The notes: a model not told the origin generated them from the sequence alone. 64,000 bases of DNA from Natrinema marinum (GCF_024296685.1 NZ_CP100763.1:372001-436000); one strand, 5' to 3'. Numbered from the stretch's first letter, positions 53,299 to 63,140 are shown. Translations and numbers: made by a program.

Positions 53299-53934
53299 AT
53301 GAGCGATAGCGTCAGCGACCTCATCGACCGCTTGCACCGCGAGGCCGACCAGGACCGCCCGTCCGAAGAGACTCCCGACGTGGGGATCGTAATGGGCAGT
53401 GACTCCGACCTCGAGACGATGATGACCGGCGGCCGGCGGCGCGGGGCTTACGACGCCTTCGTGGACGAACTCGGCTTCGCCGAGCAGACGGACTACGAGA
53501 GCCCGCCCGAAGAACGGTTCACGTTCGAAACGTACGTCACCTCCGCCCACCGCACGCCCGACTTAATGACGGCTTACGCCGAGACGGCCGAGGACCGCGG
53601 GCTCGAAGTCCTCATCGCCGGCGCGGGCGGCAAGTCCGCGGACCTGCCGAACATGACCGCGTCGATCGCGTACCCGCTGCCGGTCATCGGCGTCCCCGTT
53701 CAGGAGAAGTCCGTCGACAGCGTTATCGGGATGCCGACCGGCGCGCCGCTGGTCGCGGTCGACGCGGGCAAGTCGTTCAACGCCGCGCTCTCGGCCGCTC
53801 AAATCCTCGCTCGGCAACACGAGACGGTCCGCGACCGGCTGGTCGCCTACCACGAGGAGCTGCGAGCGGGCGTCGGGAACGTTTCTCGAGAACTCCACGA
53901 CGGCGGCACGCCGGCGTTTCGGCAGCGCGACTGA
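53299..53934 (+). CDS. purE: N5-carboxyaminoimidazole ribonucleotide mutase
   Basis: Has 211 residues. VGIVMGSDSDLETM begins the catalytic domain, with TYVTSAHRTPDLMTAYAET carrying the His of the SAHR motif, and AGAGGKSADLPNMTASIAYP and PLPVIGVPVQ follow. It moves the carboxyl group from N5-CAIR to CAIR in purine synthesis. It is 77 bases after purK and same-stranded, so the pair is an operon. An unusual insertion GGRRRGAYDAFVDELGF lies between the first strand and the SAHR motif. Confidence 0.95.
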   Translation: MSDSVSDLIDRLHREADQDRPSEETPDVGIVMGSDSDLETMMTGGRRRGAYDAFVDELGFAEQTDYESPPEERFTFETYVTSAHRTPDLMTAYAETAEDRGLEVLIAGAGGKSADLPNMTASIAYPLPVIGVPVQEKSVDSVIGMPTGAPLVAVDAGKSFNAALSAAQILARQHETVRDRLVAYHEELRAGVGNVSRELHDGGTPAFRQRD

Positions 53935-54085
53935 GACGGTGCAAAGCCGATCGCTCCGTCGTCTCGAGGGCGATTCGGGGAGCGTCGATCCCGTTCGTCG
54001 GAGGACCGTCCGGTTTCCGTGCGCGTATCACTCTGTTTCCGTCTCGAGTAATCCCGGATTACCGACCCGGCCAATCTTCAAGCAG

Positions 54086-54100
54086 CTATATATAGTTTAA
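54086..54100 (+). promoter_or_regulatory. Distal TATA-rich box upstream of the nuo operon
   Basis: CTATATATAGTTTAA is a strong A+T run about 125 bases before nuoA. It could be a second promoter giving a leader of about 105 bases. It is separate from the proximal box at 54180-54186. Confidence 0.45.
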
Positions 54101-54179
54101 GGTGATTATTCACGACGATCGTTTCGGGCTGAAGTCACGCTACGGGCCCGCGTCCCCCCGAAAAACGAAGAATCAACCC

Positions 54180-54186
54180 TTATATG
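54180..54186 (+). promoter_or_regulatory. Proximal TATA box of the nuo operon
   Basis: TTATATG is centred about 35 bases before the nuoA ATG at 54218, implying a leader of about 9 bases, and rules out the in-frame ATG at 54188 as start. Confidence 0.6.
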
Positions 54187-54217
54187 CATGCGGTTTGAAG
54201 CTCCGAACGTTACCGAG

Positions 54218-54622
54218 ATGAATGATTGGATCGCCATCGGGGCGCTGGCGCTCGTCGGAGTACTGATACCGTTCGGGATGATGGCGGTATCGTACCTCCT
54301 GCGGCCCACCGTGCCCGAAACGAGCAAACGCGCCACCTACGAGAGTGGCGAGATTCCGACCGGCGGGACGCGCATCCGGTTTAACATCCAGTACTACATG
54401 GTTGCGCTTCTGTTCGTCGTCTTCGATATCGAGACCGTCCTCCTGTTCCCGTGGGCGGTCGTCTATCGGGATGCGCTCGCGGCGGATATCCCGCTCGTCC
54501 GCGCACTCGGGCCGATGCTGTTGTTCGTCGCCATCCTGCTCGTCGGACTCGCGTGGGCGTGGCGCAACGGCGCGGTACAGTGGGCACGGACACCACGCCA
54601 ACTGGACACAGACAGACTATGA
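54218..54622 (+). CDS. nuoA: Complex I subunit A
   Basis: A 134-residue, three-helix membrane subunit. MNDWIAIGALALVGVLIPFG is helix 1, and the loop TYESGEIPTGGTRIRFNIQY is the conserved NuoA loop that contacts the quinone pocket, followed by YMVALLFVVFDIETVLLFPW. It is the first gene of the nuo operon and overlaps nuoB by four bases. Confidence 0.95.
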   Translation: MNDWIAIGALALVGVLIPFGMMAVSYLLRPTVPETSKRATYESGEIPTGGTRIRFNIQYYMVALLFVVFDIETVLLFPWAVVYRDALAADIPLVRALGPMLLFVAILLVGLAWAWRNGAVQWARTPRQLDTDRL

Positions 54623-55326
54623 GCAGCGATCAACCACGCCAATCGATCCACGGCAGCACCGCACCGTCGACGGACACCCGCGACTCGCGGATCGGCGAGG
54701 GTGCCGACGACAGATTCAACTCCAAGCTTCGGGAGGCCTTCGGCTCGACCCCGTTCATACTCACGAAGTTCGACAAGTTCATGAACTGGGTTCGGGGCAA
54801 CTCGATGTTCATGCTGCAGTTCGGGATCGCGTGTTGTAGCATCGAGATGATGCACACGTACGCGATCAAACACGACCTCGACCGCTTCGGCGCCGGGGTC
54901 CCCCGCGCGTCGCCGCGCCAGGCCGACGTGATGATCGTTCCGGGAACGATCGTCTCAAAGTTCGGCCCGCGCATGAAGCGGGTCTACGACCAGATGCCCG
55001 AACCCAAGTTCGTCGTGGGTATGGGCTCGTGCACGATCTCCGGGGGTCCCTTCCAAGAGGGCTACAACGTCGTCAAAGGCGCCGAGGAGATCATTCCCAT
55101 CGACATCCACGTCCCCGGCTGCCCGCCGCGACCGGAGGCGCTCGTCTACGGCATCGCCAAACTTCAGGAACGGATCCGCAACGGCGAGTCAACCCCCGTC
55201 GTCGTCAAACCCTACGAACTCGAGGAGTTCGGCGACCTGCCGAAAGACGAACTCGTCCAGAAACTGGCCGACGACATCGACGAGGACGACCTCGTCATGC
55301 GCTACAACTGGGCTGATTCGCCATGA
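54619..55326 (+). CDS. nuoB: Complex I subunit B (N2 cluster)
   Basis: Has 235 residues. Ligands of the terminal 4Fe-4S cluster N2 are in FGIACCSIEMM, GSCTISGG and HVPGCPPRPEAL. The N-terminal 45 residues are a haloarchaeal, Ser/Asp-rich extension. It transfers electrons to quinone together with the NuoD domain. Its start overlaps the nuoA stop, and its stop overlaps nuoCD. Confidence 0.97.
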   Translation: MSSDQPRQSIHGSTAPSTDTRDSRIGEGADDRFNSKLREAFGSTPFILTKFDKFMNWVRGNSMFMLQFGIACCSIEMMHTYAIKHDLDRFGAGVPRASPRQADVMIVPGTIVSKFGPRMKRVYDQMPEPKFVVGMGSCTISGGPFQEGYNVVKGAEEIIPIDIHVPGCPPRPEALVYGIAKLQERIRNGESTPVVVKPYELEEFGDLPKDELVQKLADDIDEDDLVMRYNWADSP

Positions 55327-56984
55327 GCACGGGACTCGAGCGAGACCAGGGCCCACCGATCGAAGTCTCCGAAGACGAACTCGAGGCGCTGATCGGGGAT
55401 CGCGCGCTCGCACGCGACGATCACCTAAACGCATCGGGCTTCGTTATCCGGCCGGACGACGTCCAGAGCGTCCTCTCGGATCTGCGCGACGAGGCCGGGT
55501 TCGACCACCTGGCCTGTCTGACCGCCCAGGAGTACCCCGACCGCTACGAGTCGATCTACCACCTCCGGAAGTACGCCGATCCGACCCAGGAGGTGAGCGT
55601 CGTCGTGCCGACGACCACCGACGAGCCGGTCAGCCAGACCGCAGAGCCGGTCTTCAGGACCGCCGACTGGCACGAGCGCGAGGCGTTCGACCTCGTCGGC
55701 ATCGACTACGAGGGCCACCCCGATCCGCGCCGGATCCTCCTGCCCGAAACCTGGCAAGGACACCCGCTCTCGCGGGGCTACGACCAGGAGAAACCCCAGA
55801 TCGTCACGCTCACGGAACACGCCAACCCGGTCCAGCCGGACCACCACGACGACGAGTCGGACACGATGTTCCTCAACATCGGTCCCCACCACCCGGCGAC
55901 CCACGGCGTGCTCCACATCGAGACGGTGCTGGACGGCGAGACGGTCGTCGATGTCGACCCCGACATCGGCTATCTGCACCGCTGTGAGGAGCAGATGTGC
56001 CAGCAAGGGACGTATCGCCACCAGATCATGCCCTACCCCGACCGCTGGGACTACGTCTCGGCCGGTCTGTTGAACGAGTGGGCCTACGCGCGTACGGCCG
56101 AGGACCTCGCGGACATCGAGGTCCCCGACTACGCGCAGGTCATCCGGACGATGGGCGCGGAACTGTGCCGGATTGCCTCACACATGCTCGCGCTGGCGAC
56201 GTTCGCGCTGGACGTCTACGGCGACTTCACCGCCATCTTCCAGTACGGCATGCGCGACCGCGAAGTCGTCCAGGACATCTTGGAGGACCTGACCGGCCAG
56301 CGGCTCATGTTCAACTACTTCCGACTCGGCGGCGTCGCGTGGGACCTGCCCGAACCCCGCGAGGAGTTCATCGAGAAGACGCGGGACTTCCTCGACGGGC
56401 TTCCCGCGAAGGTCGACGAGTACCACGACCTGCTGACCGGAAACGAGATCTTCCAGGTTCGAACCCACAACACCGGCATCTTAGAGCCCGAGGTCGCCAA
56501 ACAGTACGGCTGTACCGGGCCCGTCGCCCGCGGCTCCGGCATCGACTACGACCTGCGTCGGGACGACCCCTACGGCTACTACGACAACCTCGAGTGGGAT
56601 GTCGTCACCGAGGACGGCTGTGACAACTACAGTCGCGTCCTCGTTCGCATGCAGGAAGTCGAGGAGTCCGCGAAGATCATCGAGCAGTGTATCGACCTGC
56701 TCGAGGACTGGCCCGAAGACGAGCGGACGGTCCAGAGCAACGTCCCGCGAACGCTGAAGCCGGACGCGGACACGGAGATCTACCGCAGCGTCGAGGCCGC
56801 GAAGGGCGAACTCGGCATCTACATTCGCTCGGACGGGACGGCCAAGCCGGGCCGGTTCAAGATCCGGAGTCCGTGCTTCCACAACCTCTCGGCGCTGCCC
56901 GAGATGTCCGAAGGCGAGTACGTGCCCGACCTGATCGCGTCGCTGGGAAGCCTCGACATCGTCCTCGGGGAGGTGGACCGCTAA
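55323..56984 (+). CDS. nuoCD: Complex I subunits C and D as one fused protein
   Basis: Has 553 residues. Residues 1-175 are the NuoC domain (FDHLACLTAQEYPDRYESIY, REAFDLVGIDYEGHPD). Residues 180-553 are the NuoD domain, starting LNIGPHHPATHGVLHIETV, with EEQMCQQGTYRHQIMPYPDR, IASHMLALATFALDVYGD and the C-terminal SLDIVLGEVDR. It lines the quinone channel with NuoB. Fused CD is also known in other prokaryotes. Confidence 0.96.
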   Translation: MSTGLERDQGPPIEVSEDELEALIGDRALARDDHLNASGFVIRPDDVQSVLSDLRDEAGFDHLACLTAQEYPDRYESIYHLRKYADPTQEVSVVVPTTTDEPVSQTAEPVFRTADWHEREAFDLVGIDYEGHPDPRRILLPETWQGHPLSRGYDQEKPQIVTLTEHANPVQPDHHDDESDTMFLNIGPHHPATHGVLHIETVLDGETVVDVDPDIGYLHRCEEQMCQQGTYRHQIMPYPDRWDYVSAGLLNEWAYARTAEDLADIEVPDYAQVIRTMGAELCRIASHMLALATFALDVYGDFTAIFQYGMRDREVVQDILEDLTGQRLMFNYFRLGGVAWDLPEPREEFIEKTRDFLDGLPAKVDEYHDLLTGNEIFQVRTHNTGILEPEVAKQYGCTGPVARGSGIDYDLRRDDPYGYYDNLEWDVVTEDGCDNYSRVLVRMQEVEESAKIIEQCIDLLEDWPEDERTVQSNVPRTLKPDADTEIYRSVEAAKGELGIYIRSDGTAKPGRFKIRSPCFHNLSALPEMSEGEYVPDLIASLGSLDIVLGEVDR

Positions 56985-56985
56985 C

Positions 56986-58083
56986 ATGACCGGCGTGCAG
57001 ACAGCGGCCGCGATGCCGACGGTGCCGCTGCAGGATACGGTCTTGCTCCCCGAGCGGATCGGGGAGCTGACCGGGTTGGATCAGTTCGGTCTCGGCGGCG
57101 AGTTGCTCGCGACGTTCATCGCGGCCTTCGTCATCGGGAACCTGATGCTCGCGATGACCGGCGTCGCGGGGCCGTGGGCCAAGCGGAAGATCACCGCCGC
57201 GTTCACCGACCGGATCGCGGTCAATCGGCTCGGGCCGGCGGGCATCTTCATCATCGTCGCCGACGCGGTTCGGCTCCTCTCGAAGGAGCTGATCGTTCCC
57301 GAGAACGCGGATCGGCCGGCTTACGACCTCGCGCCGATCGTCGTCGCGGCGTCGGCGCTGCTCGGCTTTGCGGTCATTCCGATGGGGAGTGGCATCCACC
57401 TCGCGGATCCCGAAGTCGGGCTCGCCTACGTCTTCGCGGTCTCGGGCATCGCGAGCGTCGGGCTGGTGATGGCCGGCTACGCGTCGTCGAACAAGTACTC
57501 GCTGATCGGCGGGCTCCGTGCGGTGGCACAGAACATCGCCTACGAGATTCCGCTCGTCGTCACCGGGATGTCGGTCGTGATCTTCGCCGGCACCTTGCAG
57601 ATGGGCGAGATCGTCGCGGCCCAACACGAGACGCTGGTGGAAGTCGCGGGCGTTTCGATTCCGACGTGGTACGCGCTGGTCAACCCCTTCGCGTTCGTCC
57701 TGTTCCTCGTCGCGAACTTCGCGGAGGTCGGCCGCAACCCCTTCGACACGCCGGAGGCCCCGACCGAGATCGTCGCCGGCTACCAGACCGAGTACTCCTC
57801 GGTCTACTTCGTGTTGATCTACCTCGGGGAGTTCCTCCACATCTTCCTCGGCGGCGCGATCATCGCGACGATCTTCCTCGGCGGCCCCGCCGGGCCGATC
57901 CTGCCGGGCATCGTCTGGTTCATCATCAAGATCTGGGCGGTGTTCTTCGCGACGCAGTGGCTGCGCTCGGCGGTGCCTCGAGTGCGTATCGACCAACTGA
58001 TCGAGATCGGCTGGAAGGGACTGCTCGTCCTTTCGTTTGCCAATCTCGTGCTTACCGCGGTAATCGTGGGGCTGATAGCATGA
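56986..58083 (+). CDS. nuoH: Complex I subunit H
   Basis: A 365-residue membrane subunit with eight or nine helices. Conserved landmarks are GPAGIFIIVADAVRLLSKE, AVAQNIAYEIPLVVTG, RNPFDTPEAPTEIVAGYQTE and RSAVPRVRIDQLIEIGWKGL. It couples quinone chemistry to the proton or sodium channels. It follows nuoCD by one base and overlaps nuoI by four. Confidence 0.96.
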   Translation: MTGVQTAAAMPTVPLQDTVLLPERIGELTGLDQFGLGGELLATFIAAFVIGNLMLAMTGVAGPWAKRKITAAFTDRIAVNRLGPAGIFIIVADAVRLLSKELIVPENADRPAYDLAPIVVAASALLGFAVIPMGSGIHLADPEVGLAYVFAVSGIASVGLVMAGYASSNKYSLIGGLRAVAQNIAYEIPLVVTGMSVVIFAGTLQMGEIVAAQHETLVEVAGVSIPTWYALVNPFAFVLFLVANFAEVGRNPFDTPEAPTEIVAGYQTEYSSVYFVLIYLGEFLHIFLGGAIIATIFLGGPAGPILPGIVWFIIKIWAVFFATQWLRSAVPRVRIDQLIEIGWKGLLVLSFANLVLTAVIVGLIA

Positions 58084-58541
58084 TCGGGATACTCAAATCG
58101 ATGGCAACGACGATGAAACACGCGCTGGACGGTTCCACCTTCACGGTGGAGTATCCGGAGACCGCACCCGACGTGTCGCCGCGCTTTCGCGGCGTCCACA
58201 AGTTCAGTCAGGAGCGGTGTATCTGGTGTCGCCAGTGTGAGAACGTCTGTCCGAACGACACGATCCAGATCGTTACGAACGATCAACGACAGGGCGAACA
58301 GTACAACCTCCACATCGGACAGTGCATCTACTGCCGGCTCTGCGAGGAGGTCTGCCCCGTCGACGCCATCCTGCTGACGGAGAACTTCGAGTTCACCGCG
58401 GACACGAAACACGACTTCGTCTACAACAAAGAGCAGCTGAAGGCGGTGCCGTGGTACAAGGACATCGATCCGCTGGCCTCGCGCGAACCAGACCGGGGTG
58501 CGTGGGTCGGCGAAGGAGAGGGAGAGGTCGACTACCAGTAA
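58080..58541 (+). CDS. nuoI: Complex I subunit I (two 4Fe-4S clusters)
   Basis: Has 153 residues. Two ferredoxin motifs are complete: CIWCRQCENVCP and CIYCRLCEEVCP. The N-terminal helix (ILKSMATTMKHALDGSTFTV) anchors it to the arm. It passes electrons to the N2 cluster of NuoB. In the absence of an NADH module the upstream donor must be another redox protein. Confidence 0.97.
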   Translation: MIGILKSMATTMKHALDGSTFTVEYPETAPDVSPRFRGVHKFSQERCIWCRQCENVCPNDTIQIVTNDQRQGEQYNLHIGQCIYCRLCEEVCPVDAILLTENFEFTADTKHDFVYNKEQLKAVPWYKDIDPLASREPDRGAWVGEGEGEVDYQ

Positions 58542-58582
58542 CGGGTCCGCCCGTCCCGCAAACGGGCACCAACTACCAATAC

Positions 58583-58858
58583 ATGAACTACGAGCTGATC
58601 GCGTTCGCGCTGTTCGCCGGCGTCACGCTGGCCAGCGCGGTGGGTGTCGTCCTCGTGCAGGACCCGTGGCATTCGGCGCTCCTGCTGGGTGTGGCGCTGC
58701 TCAGCGTGGCGGTCCACTACGTGATGCTGGCGGCGGAGTTCGTCGCTATGATGCAGGTCCTCGTCTACATCGGCGGGGTCCTCGTCCTCATCACGTTCGC
58801 CGTCATGCTGACCCAGCGCGACGACTCCGAGACCGACACAGAGGTGGTACAGACATGA
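58583..58858 (+). CDS. nuoJ1: Complex I subunit J, N-terminal half
   Basis: Has 91 residues and three helices, MNYELIAFALFAGVTLASAV, SALLLGVALLSVAVHYVMLA and VLVYIGGVLVLITFAVML, ending in an acidic tail. This is the first half of NuoJ, with the conserved helix 3 QVLVYIGGVLVL that carries the pi-bulge. The second half is a separate overlapping gene, so nuoJ is split here. Confidence 0.93.
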   Translation: MNYELIAFALFAGVTLASAVGVVLVQDPWHSALLLGVALLSVAVHYVMLAAEFVAMMQVLVYIGGVLVLITFAVMLTQRDDSETDTEVVQT

Positions 58859-59274
58859 CGACCGGGCCGAAACTCCGACTCGGCAAGACCCTCGTTCCGG
58901 GGCTGCTCGCCGTCGGGCTGTTCGCCGTGATGGCGCTCATCGCGGTGAACACGGCGTTCGAACCGATGACACAGGCCGCGGGCGCCGGCTTCCCCGACGA
59001 CGTTTCGATCACGGCCGAACTCGGCTACGCGCTGTTTGGCTTCGACGAGCTGCAGGAAATCGGCGGCACCGAGCCGTTCCTCGCCGCCGTCTTGCTCGTC
59101 GCCGTCGCGCTCGACGCCGCGCTCGACGCCTCGCTCGTCCTCGCGAAACGCGAAGAGGGCGGCGAACCCGTCGCCGCGCTCTCGACGACCGGCGAGGTCT
59201 CGAGCCCCAGCGAGGGGGCCCAACCGGCCGTCGCCGACGGTGGGGAGTCCGAGACGGGAGGTGAGACCCGATGA
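58855..59274 (+). CDS. nuoJ2: Complex I subunit J, C-terminal half
   Basis: A 139-residue second part of the split NuoJ. It has two helices (about 15-32, PGLLAVGLFAVMALIAVN, and about 75-95, PFLAAVLLVAVALDAALDAS) and an Ala/Gly/Glu-rich C-terminus that looks disordered. ELGYALFGF just before the second helix is typical of NuoJ helix 5 entry. It overlaps both neighbours by four bases. Confidence 0.9.
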   Translation: MTTGPKLRLGKTLVPGLLAVGLFAVMALIAVNTAFEPMTQAAGAGFPDDVSITAELGYALFGFDELQEIGGTEPFLAAVLLVAVALDAALDASLVLAKREEGGEPVAALSTTGEVSSPSEGAQPAVADGGESETGGETR

Positions 59275-59576
59275 CCGTCGACGTACAGTACTACGTGCTG
59301 CTGTCGATGGCGCTGTTCTGTATCGGGCTGTTCGGCATTCTGACGCGTCGCAACGCACTGTTGTTCCTGATGTCCGTCGAACTGATGTTGAACGCGGCGA
59401 ACGTCAACCTGATCGCGTTCGCGTTCTATCACGGCAACCTCACGGGCCAGCTGTTCGCGCTGTTCACGATGGCGCTCGCTGCCGCCGAGGTGGCCGTCGG
59501 ACTCGGGATCATCCTGGTGCTGTACCGCAACTTCCGTGACATCGATGTCACGGTTCCGGCGACGATGAGGTGGTAA
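59271..59576 (+). CDS. nuoK: Complex I subunit K
   Basis: A 101-residue subunit with three helices. MTVDVQYYVLLSMALFCIGL, LFLMSVELMLNAANVNLIAF (with the essential Glu in VELMLNAAN) and FALFTMALAAAEVAVGLGII (second conserved Glu) are all as in bacterial NuoK. It is part of the proton path between NuoH and NuoN. Confidence 0.96.
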   Translation: MTVDVQYYVLLSMALFCIGLFGILTRRNALLFLMSVELMLNAANVNLIAFAFYHGNLTGQLFALFTMALAAAEVAVGLGIILVLYRNFRDIDVTVPATMRW

Positions 59577-59577
59577 A

Positions 59578-61626
59578 ATGGCAGCAACAGCAACAGGACC
59601 GTTCGGATTCGCACCGGCGATCGCAGTGCTCCCGCTCGTGGCCTTCGTCGTCACGCTGCTGTTCGGGAAACACCTGCCGAAGAAGGGGGCGATCCCCGGC
59701 ATCATCGCGACGGGGGGCTCGCTACTGATCTCGCTCGTCATGTTCGCGAGCGTCGCCGGCGGGAACGCACATCACACGACGCTGTACGAGTGGACGGCCG
59801 GCGCGGCCGCGAGCGAGACCGGCGTGGAGACGATCGCGTTCTCCTTCGGAGTGCTGATCGATCCGCTCTCGGCGCTCATGCTGGTGATCGTCTCGCTGGT
59901 CGCCTTGCTCGTCCACGTGTTCAGCCTCGGCTATATGAACGCCGAAGGCGAGACCGGGCTGGCGCGGTACTACGCCGAACTCGGCCTCTTTACGTTCAGC
60001 ATGCTCGCCTTCGTCTTCGCGGACAACCTGCTGATGGCGTTCATGTTCTTCGAACTGGTGGGGCTGTGTTCGTATCTGCTGATCGGCTTCTGGTTCCGCA
60101 CCGAGTCGGCCCCTTCGGCCGCGAAGAAGGCGTTCCTCGTCACCCGCTTCGGTGACTACTTCTTCCTGATCGGGGTCGTCGCCATCGCGGCGACGTTCGG
60201 CACGGTCGGCTTCGCCGGCGAGGGGTCGTTCGTCACCGCCGCGGAGACGGCGATCGACGACGGCGCGACGCTGTTCGGGTTCGACGCCCAGACCTGGGTG
60301 ACGATCACCGGACTGCTCGTGCTCGGCGGGGTGCTGGGCAAGTCCGCACAGTTCCCCTTCCACACGTGGCTGCCCGACGCGATGGAGGGTCCGACCACCG
60401 TCTCCGCGCTCATCCACGCGGCGACGATGGTCGCGGCCGGCGTCTACCTCGTCGCACGGATGTTCGGCTACTACGCGCTGAGTCCGACCGCGTTGGCGAT
60501 CATCGCCTTCGTCGGCGGCTTCACCGCCTTGTTCGCCGCGACGATGGGCGTCGTCAAAGACGACATCAAGCAGGTGCTGGCGTACTCGACGATCAGCCAG
60601 TACGGCTACATGATGCTCGGTCTGGGCGTCGGCGGCTACGTCGCCGGGGTCTTCCACCTCATGAACCACGCCTTCTTCAAGGCGCTGCTCTTCCTCGGTG
60701 CCGGTGCCGTCATCGTCCTCATGCACCACGAACAGGACATGTGGGAGATGGGCGGCCTCAAGGACAAGGCACCCATCACCTACTACACGTTCCTCGCCGG
60801 CGCGCTCGCGCTCGCGGGGATCGTTCCCTTCTCTGGCTTCTGGTCGAAAGACGAGGTGCTCTACGACGCGCTGATCGTCGGTCTAGAGCAGCCCGTAATC
60901 CTCGCGGCCTACGCGATGGGCCTCGTGGCGGTGTTTTTCACCGGCTTCTACACGTTCCGGATGGTCTTCCTGACCTTCCACGGCGAACCGCGGTCGGAGA
61001 CCGCGGAGGACCCCCATCCGGTCGGCTGGGCCATCAAGGTCCCGCTGCTCGCGCTGGGCGTCCTCGCGGCCGTCACCGGCCTCGTGAACATGGCCCCAGT
61101 CGCGAAGCTCGTCGCGATCGACATCACGTTCCTCGAGTTCTGGCTCGACGGCGAGTACGGCTACGTCGAGGGGCTGACCTACCACGCCTACCACGAGACG
61201 GTCGCCTTCGAAGAAGGCGCGATCGGCTCCGAGACAACCACGCTGCTGGTGAGCGCCGGGCTCTCGCTCGGACTGGCGCTTGCCGGCGCGTTCGCGGCCC
61301 ACACGCTGTACAACGTACCCGAGCCGGAACGTCACACCCGGAAACTCGGGGGCGCGTACCGCGTCCTCAAGAGCAACTACTACCAGGACGAGTACCAGGT
61401 CTGGCTCGCTCGCGGATTCACGCTGCCGCTGGCTCGAGCCGCAGACCGGTTCGACCAGACGGTCATCGACGGCGTCGTCAACGGCACGTCGACGATCAGT
61501 CTGTTCGGTAGTAACTGGATGAAACGGCTACAGACGGGTATCGTGACTAACTATGCGGCGCTGTTGGTCGCCGGGTTCATCGGCTTACTGCTGATCCTCG
61601 GCGCGCTTGGAGGGTGGTTCGTATGA
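59578..61626 (+). CDS. nuoL: Complex I subunit L (antiporter-like)
   Basis: A 682-residue antiporter-type subunit. Family motifs are LMAFMFFELVGLCSYLLIGF, FHTWLPDAMEGPTTVSALIH and YSTISQYGYMMLGLGVGGYV, with the channel Lys residues. The C-terminal part includes the long amphipathic lateral helix region (RVLKSNYYQDEYQVWLARGF) that holds the membrane arm together. It overlaps nuoM by four bases. Confidence 0.97.
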   Translation: MAATATGPFGFAPAIAVLPLVAFVVTLLFGKHLPKKGAIPGIIATGGSLLISLVMFASVAGGNAHHTTLYEWTAGAAASETGVETIAFSFGVLIDPLSALMLVIVSLVALLVHVFSLGYMNAEGETGLARYYAELGLFTFSMLAFVFADNLLMAFMFFELVGLCSYLLIGFWFRTESAPSAAKKAFLVTRFGDYFFLIGVVAIAATFGTVGFAGEGSFVTAAETAIDDGATLFGFDAQTWVTITGLLVLGGVLGKSAQFPFHTWLPDAMEGPTTVSALIHAATMVAAGVYLVARMFGYYALSPTALAIIAFVGGFTALFAATMGVVKDDIKQVLAYSTISQYGYMMLGLGVGGYVAGVFHLMNHAFFKALLFLGAGAVIVLMHHEQDMWEMGGLKDKAPITYYTFLAGALALAGIVPFSGFWSKDEVLYDALIVGLEQPVILAAYAMGLVAVFFTGFYTFRMVFLTFHGEPRSETAEDPHPVGWAIKVPLLALGVLAAVTGLVNMAPVAKLVAIDITFLEFWLDGEYGYVEGLTYHAYHETVAFEEGAIGSETTTLLVSAGLSLGLALAGAFAAHTLYNVPEPERHTRKLGGAYRVLKSNYYQDEYQVWLARGFTLPLARAADRFDQTVIDGVVNGTSTISLFGSNWMKRLQTGIVTNYAALLVAGFIGLLLILGALGGWFV

Positions 61627-63140
61627 TGATCGAGATACTGCTCGCGGTGACACTGGTGGGCGCGCTGGTCACGTTCGTCGCGCCGAATCGTATTGCTGGA
61701 AAACTGGCCTTCGCGATCAGCCTCGTCCCGGCGGCGCTGTCGCTGTGGCTGTTCGCCGCCTTCGATGGCAGCGGGAACGCCCTGCTCGACGGCGAACTCG
61801 CCTTCGAGTCGCAAGCGTCGTGGCTCGAGGTCGGCGACTACACGGTCTCGTGGTTCGTCGGGCTCGACGGGATCAGCATGCCGCTGGTCGTCTTGACGAC
61901 GATCCTCTGTACGCTCGCGATCGTCAGTTCGTGGACGCCGATCGACGAGCGTGAATCGCAGTTCTACGGCCTGATCCTGTTCATCGAGGCGATGCTGATC
62001 GGCGTCTTCTCCGCGCTGGATTTCTTCCTCTGGTTCGTCTTCTGGGAGGCGGTCCTGATCCCGATGTACCTGTTGATCGGGATCTGGGGCGGCCCACGCC
62101 GGAAGTACGCCGCGATCAAGTTCTTCGTCTACACGAACGTGGCGTCGCTGGTGATGTTCGGTTCGTTCATCGCGCTGGTCTACGGGCTCGACGTCTCGTC
62201 GTTCGCGCTACCTGAGATCGCGACGGCGATGCTCGAGGGGGGTCCCGACGGCCTCTTCGGCCTCGGCGGGTCGGCGCTGGCCTCGATCGTCTTCGTTGGC
62301 CTGTTCCTCGGCTTCGCGGTGAAGGTGCCCGTCGTCCCCTTCCACACGTGGTTGCCGGACGCTCACGTCGAGGCGCCGACACCGGCATCCGTGTTGCTGG
62401 CCGGGGTCCTGCTGAAGATGGGGACCTACGCCCTGCTGCGGTTCAACTTCACGATGTTCCCCGAGCAGGTCGAGGCCTACGCGGTGCCGATCGCGGCAGT
62501 CGCGGTGATCAGCGTCATCTACGGCGCGATGTTGGCGCTCGCTCAGACCGATCTGAAACGGATCGTCGCCTACTCCTCCGTGTCGTCGATGGGCTACGTC
62601 ATCCTCGGACTGGTCGCGTACACCCAGTTCGGCGTCGGCGGCGCGACGTTCCAGATGGTCTCCCACGGCCTCATCTCGGGGCTGATGTTCATGGCCGTCG
62701 GCGTCATCTACAACGCCACTCACACCCGGATGGTCACCGACATGTCCGGGCTGGCCGATCGGATGCCGATCGCGGTCGGGATCCTGATCGCCGGCGCGTT
62801 CGGCTACATGGGGCTGCCGCTAATGAGCGGCTTTGCCGCCGAGTACTTCATCTTCTTCGGCGCCTTTGGCTCTGATCTGCTGGCGTACTCGCCGCTGTTC
62901 ACCGCGCTCGCGATGTTCGGCATCGTCATCGTCGCGGGCTATCTGCTGTTCGCGCTCCAGCGGACGGTGTTCGGGCCGTATCGACTCGAGACCGACTACG
63001 AAGTGGGCCGTGCGCCCGTCCACGACGTGGCCTCGATGGTCGTCCTGCTGGGTCTGATCATCGCGCTGGGCGTGGCCCCTGACCTGATCTTCGACATGAT
63101 AACCGACGCAGTCGACCCGATCATCGGAGGTGAGCTCTGA
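61623..63140 (+). CDS. nuoM: Complex I subunit M (antiporter-like)
   Basis: Has 505 residues and 13-14 helices. SWFVGLDGISMPLVVLTTIL, FFLWFVFWEAVLIPMYLLIG (catalytic Glu region), PFHTWLPDAHVEAPTPASVL and RIVAYSSVSSMGYVILGLVA are diagnostic. The ATG at 61623 overlaps the nuoL stop, which fits the tight coupling in this operon, and is used in preference to an earlier in-frame ATG. Confidence 0.97.
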   Translation: MMIEILLAVTLVGALVTFVAPNRIAGKLAFAISLVPAALSLWLFAAFDGSGNALLDGELAFESQASWLEVGDYTVSWFVGLDGISMPLVVLTTILCTLAIVSSWTPIDERESQFYGLILFIEAMLIGVFSALDFFLWFVFWEAVLIPMYLLIGIWGGPRRKYAAIKFFVYTNVASLVMFGSFIALVYGLDVSSFALPEIATAMLEGGPDGLFGLGGSALASIVFVGLFLGFAVKVPVVPFHTWLPDAHVEAPTPASVLLAGVLLKMGTYALLRFNFTMFPEQVEAYAVPIAAVAVISVIYGAMLALAQTDLKRIVAYSSVSSMGYVILGLVAYTQFGVGGATFQMVSHGLISGLMFMAVGVIYNATHTRMVTDMSGLADRMPIAVGILIAGAFGYMGLPLMSGFAAEYFIFFGAFGSDLLAYSPLFTALAMFGIVIVAGYLLFALQRTVFGPYRLETDYEVGRAPVHDVASMVVLLGLIIALGVAPDLIFDMITDAVDPIIGGEL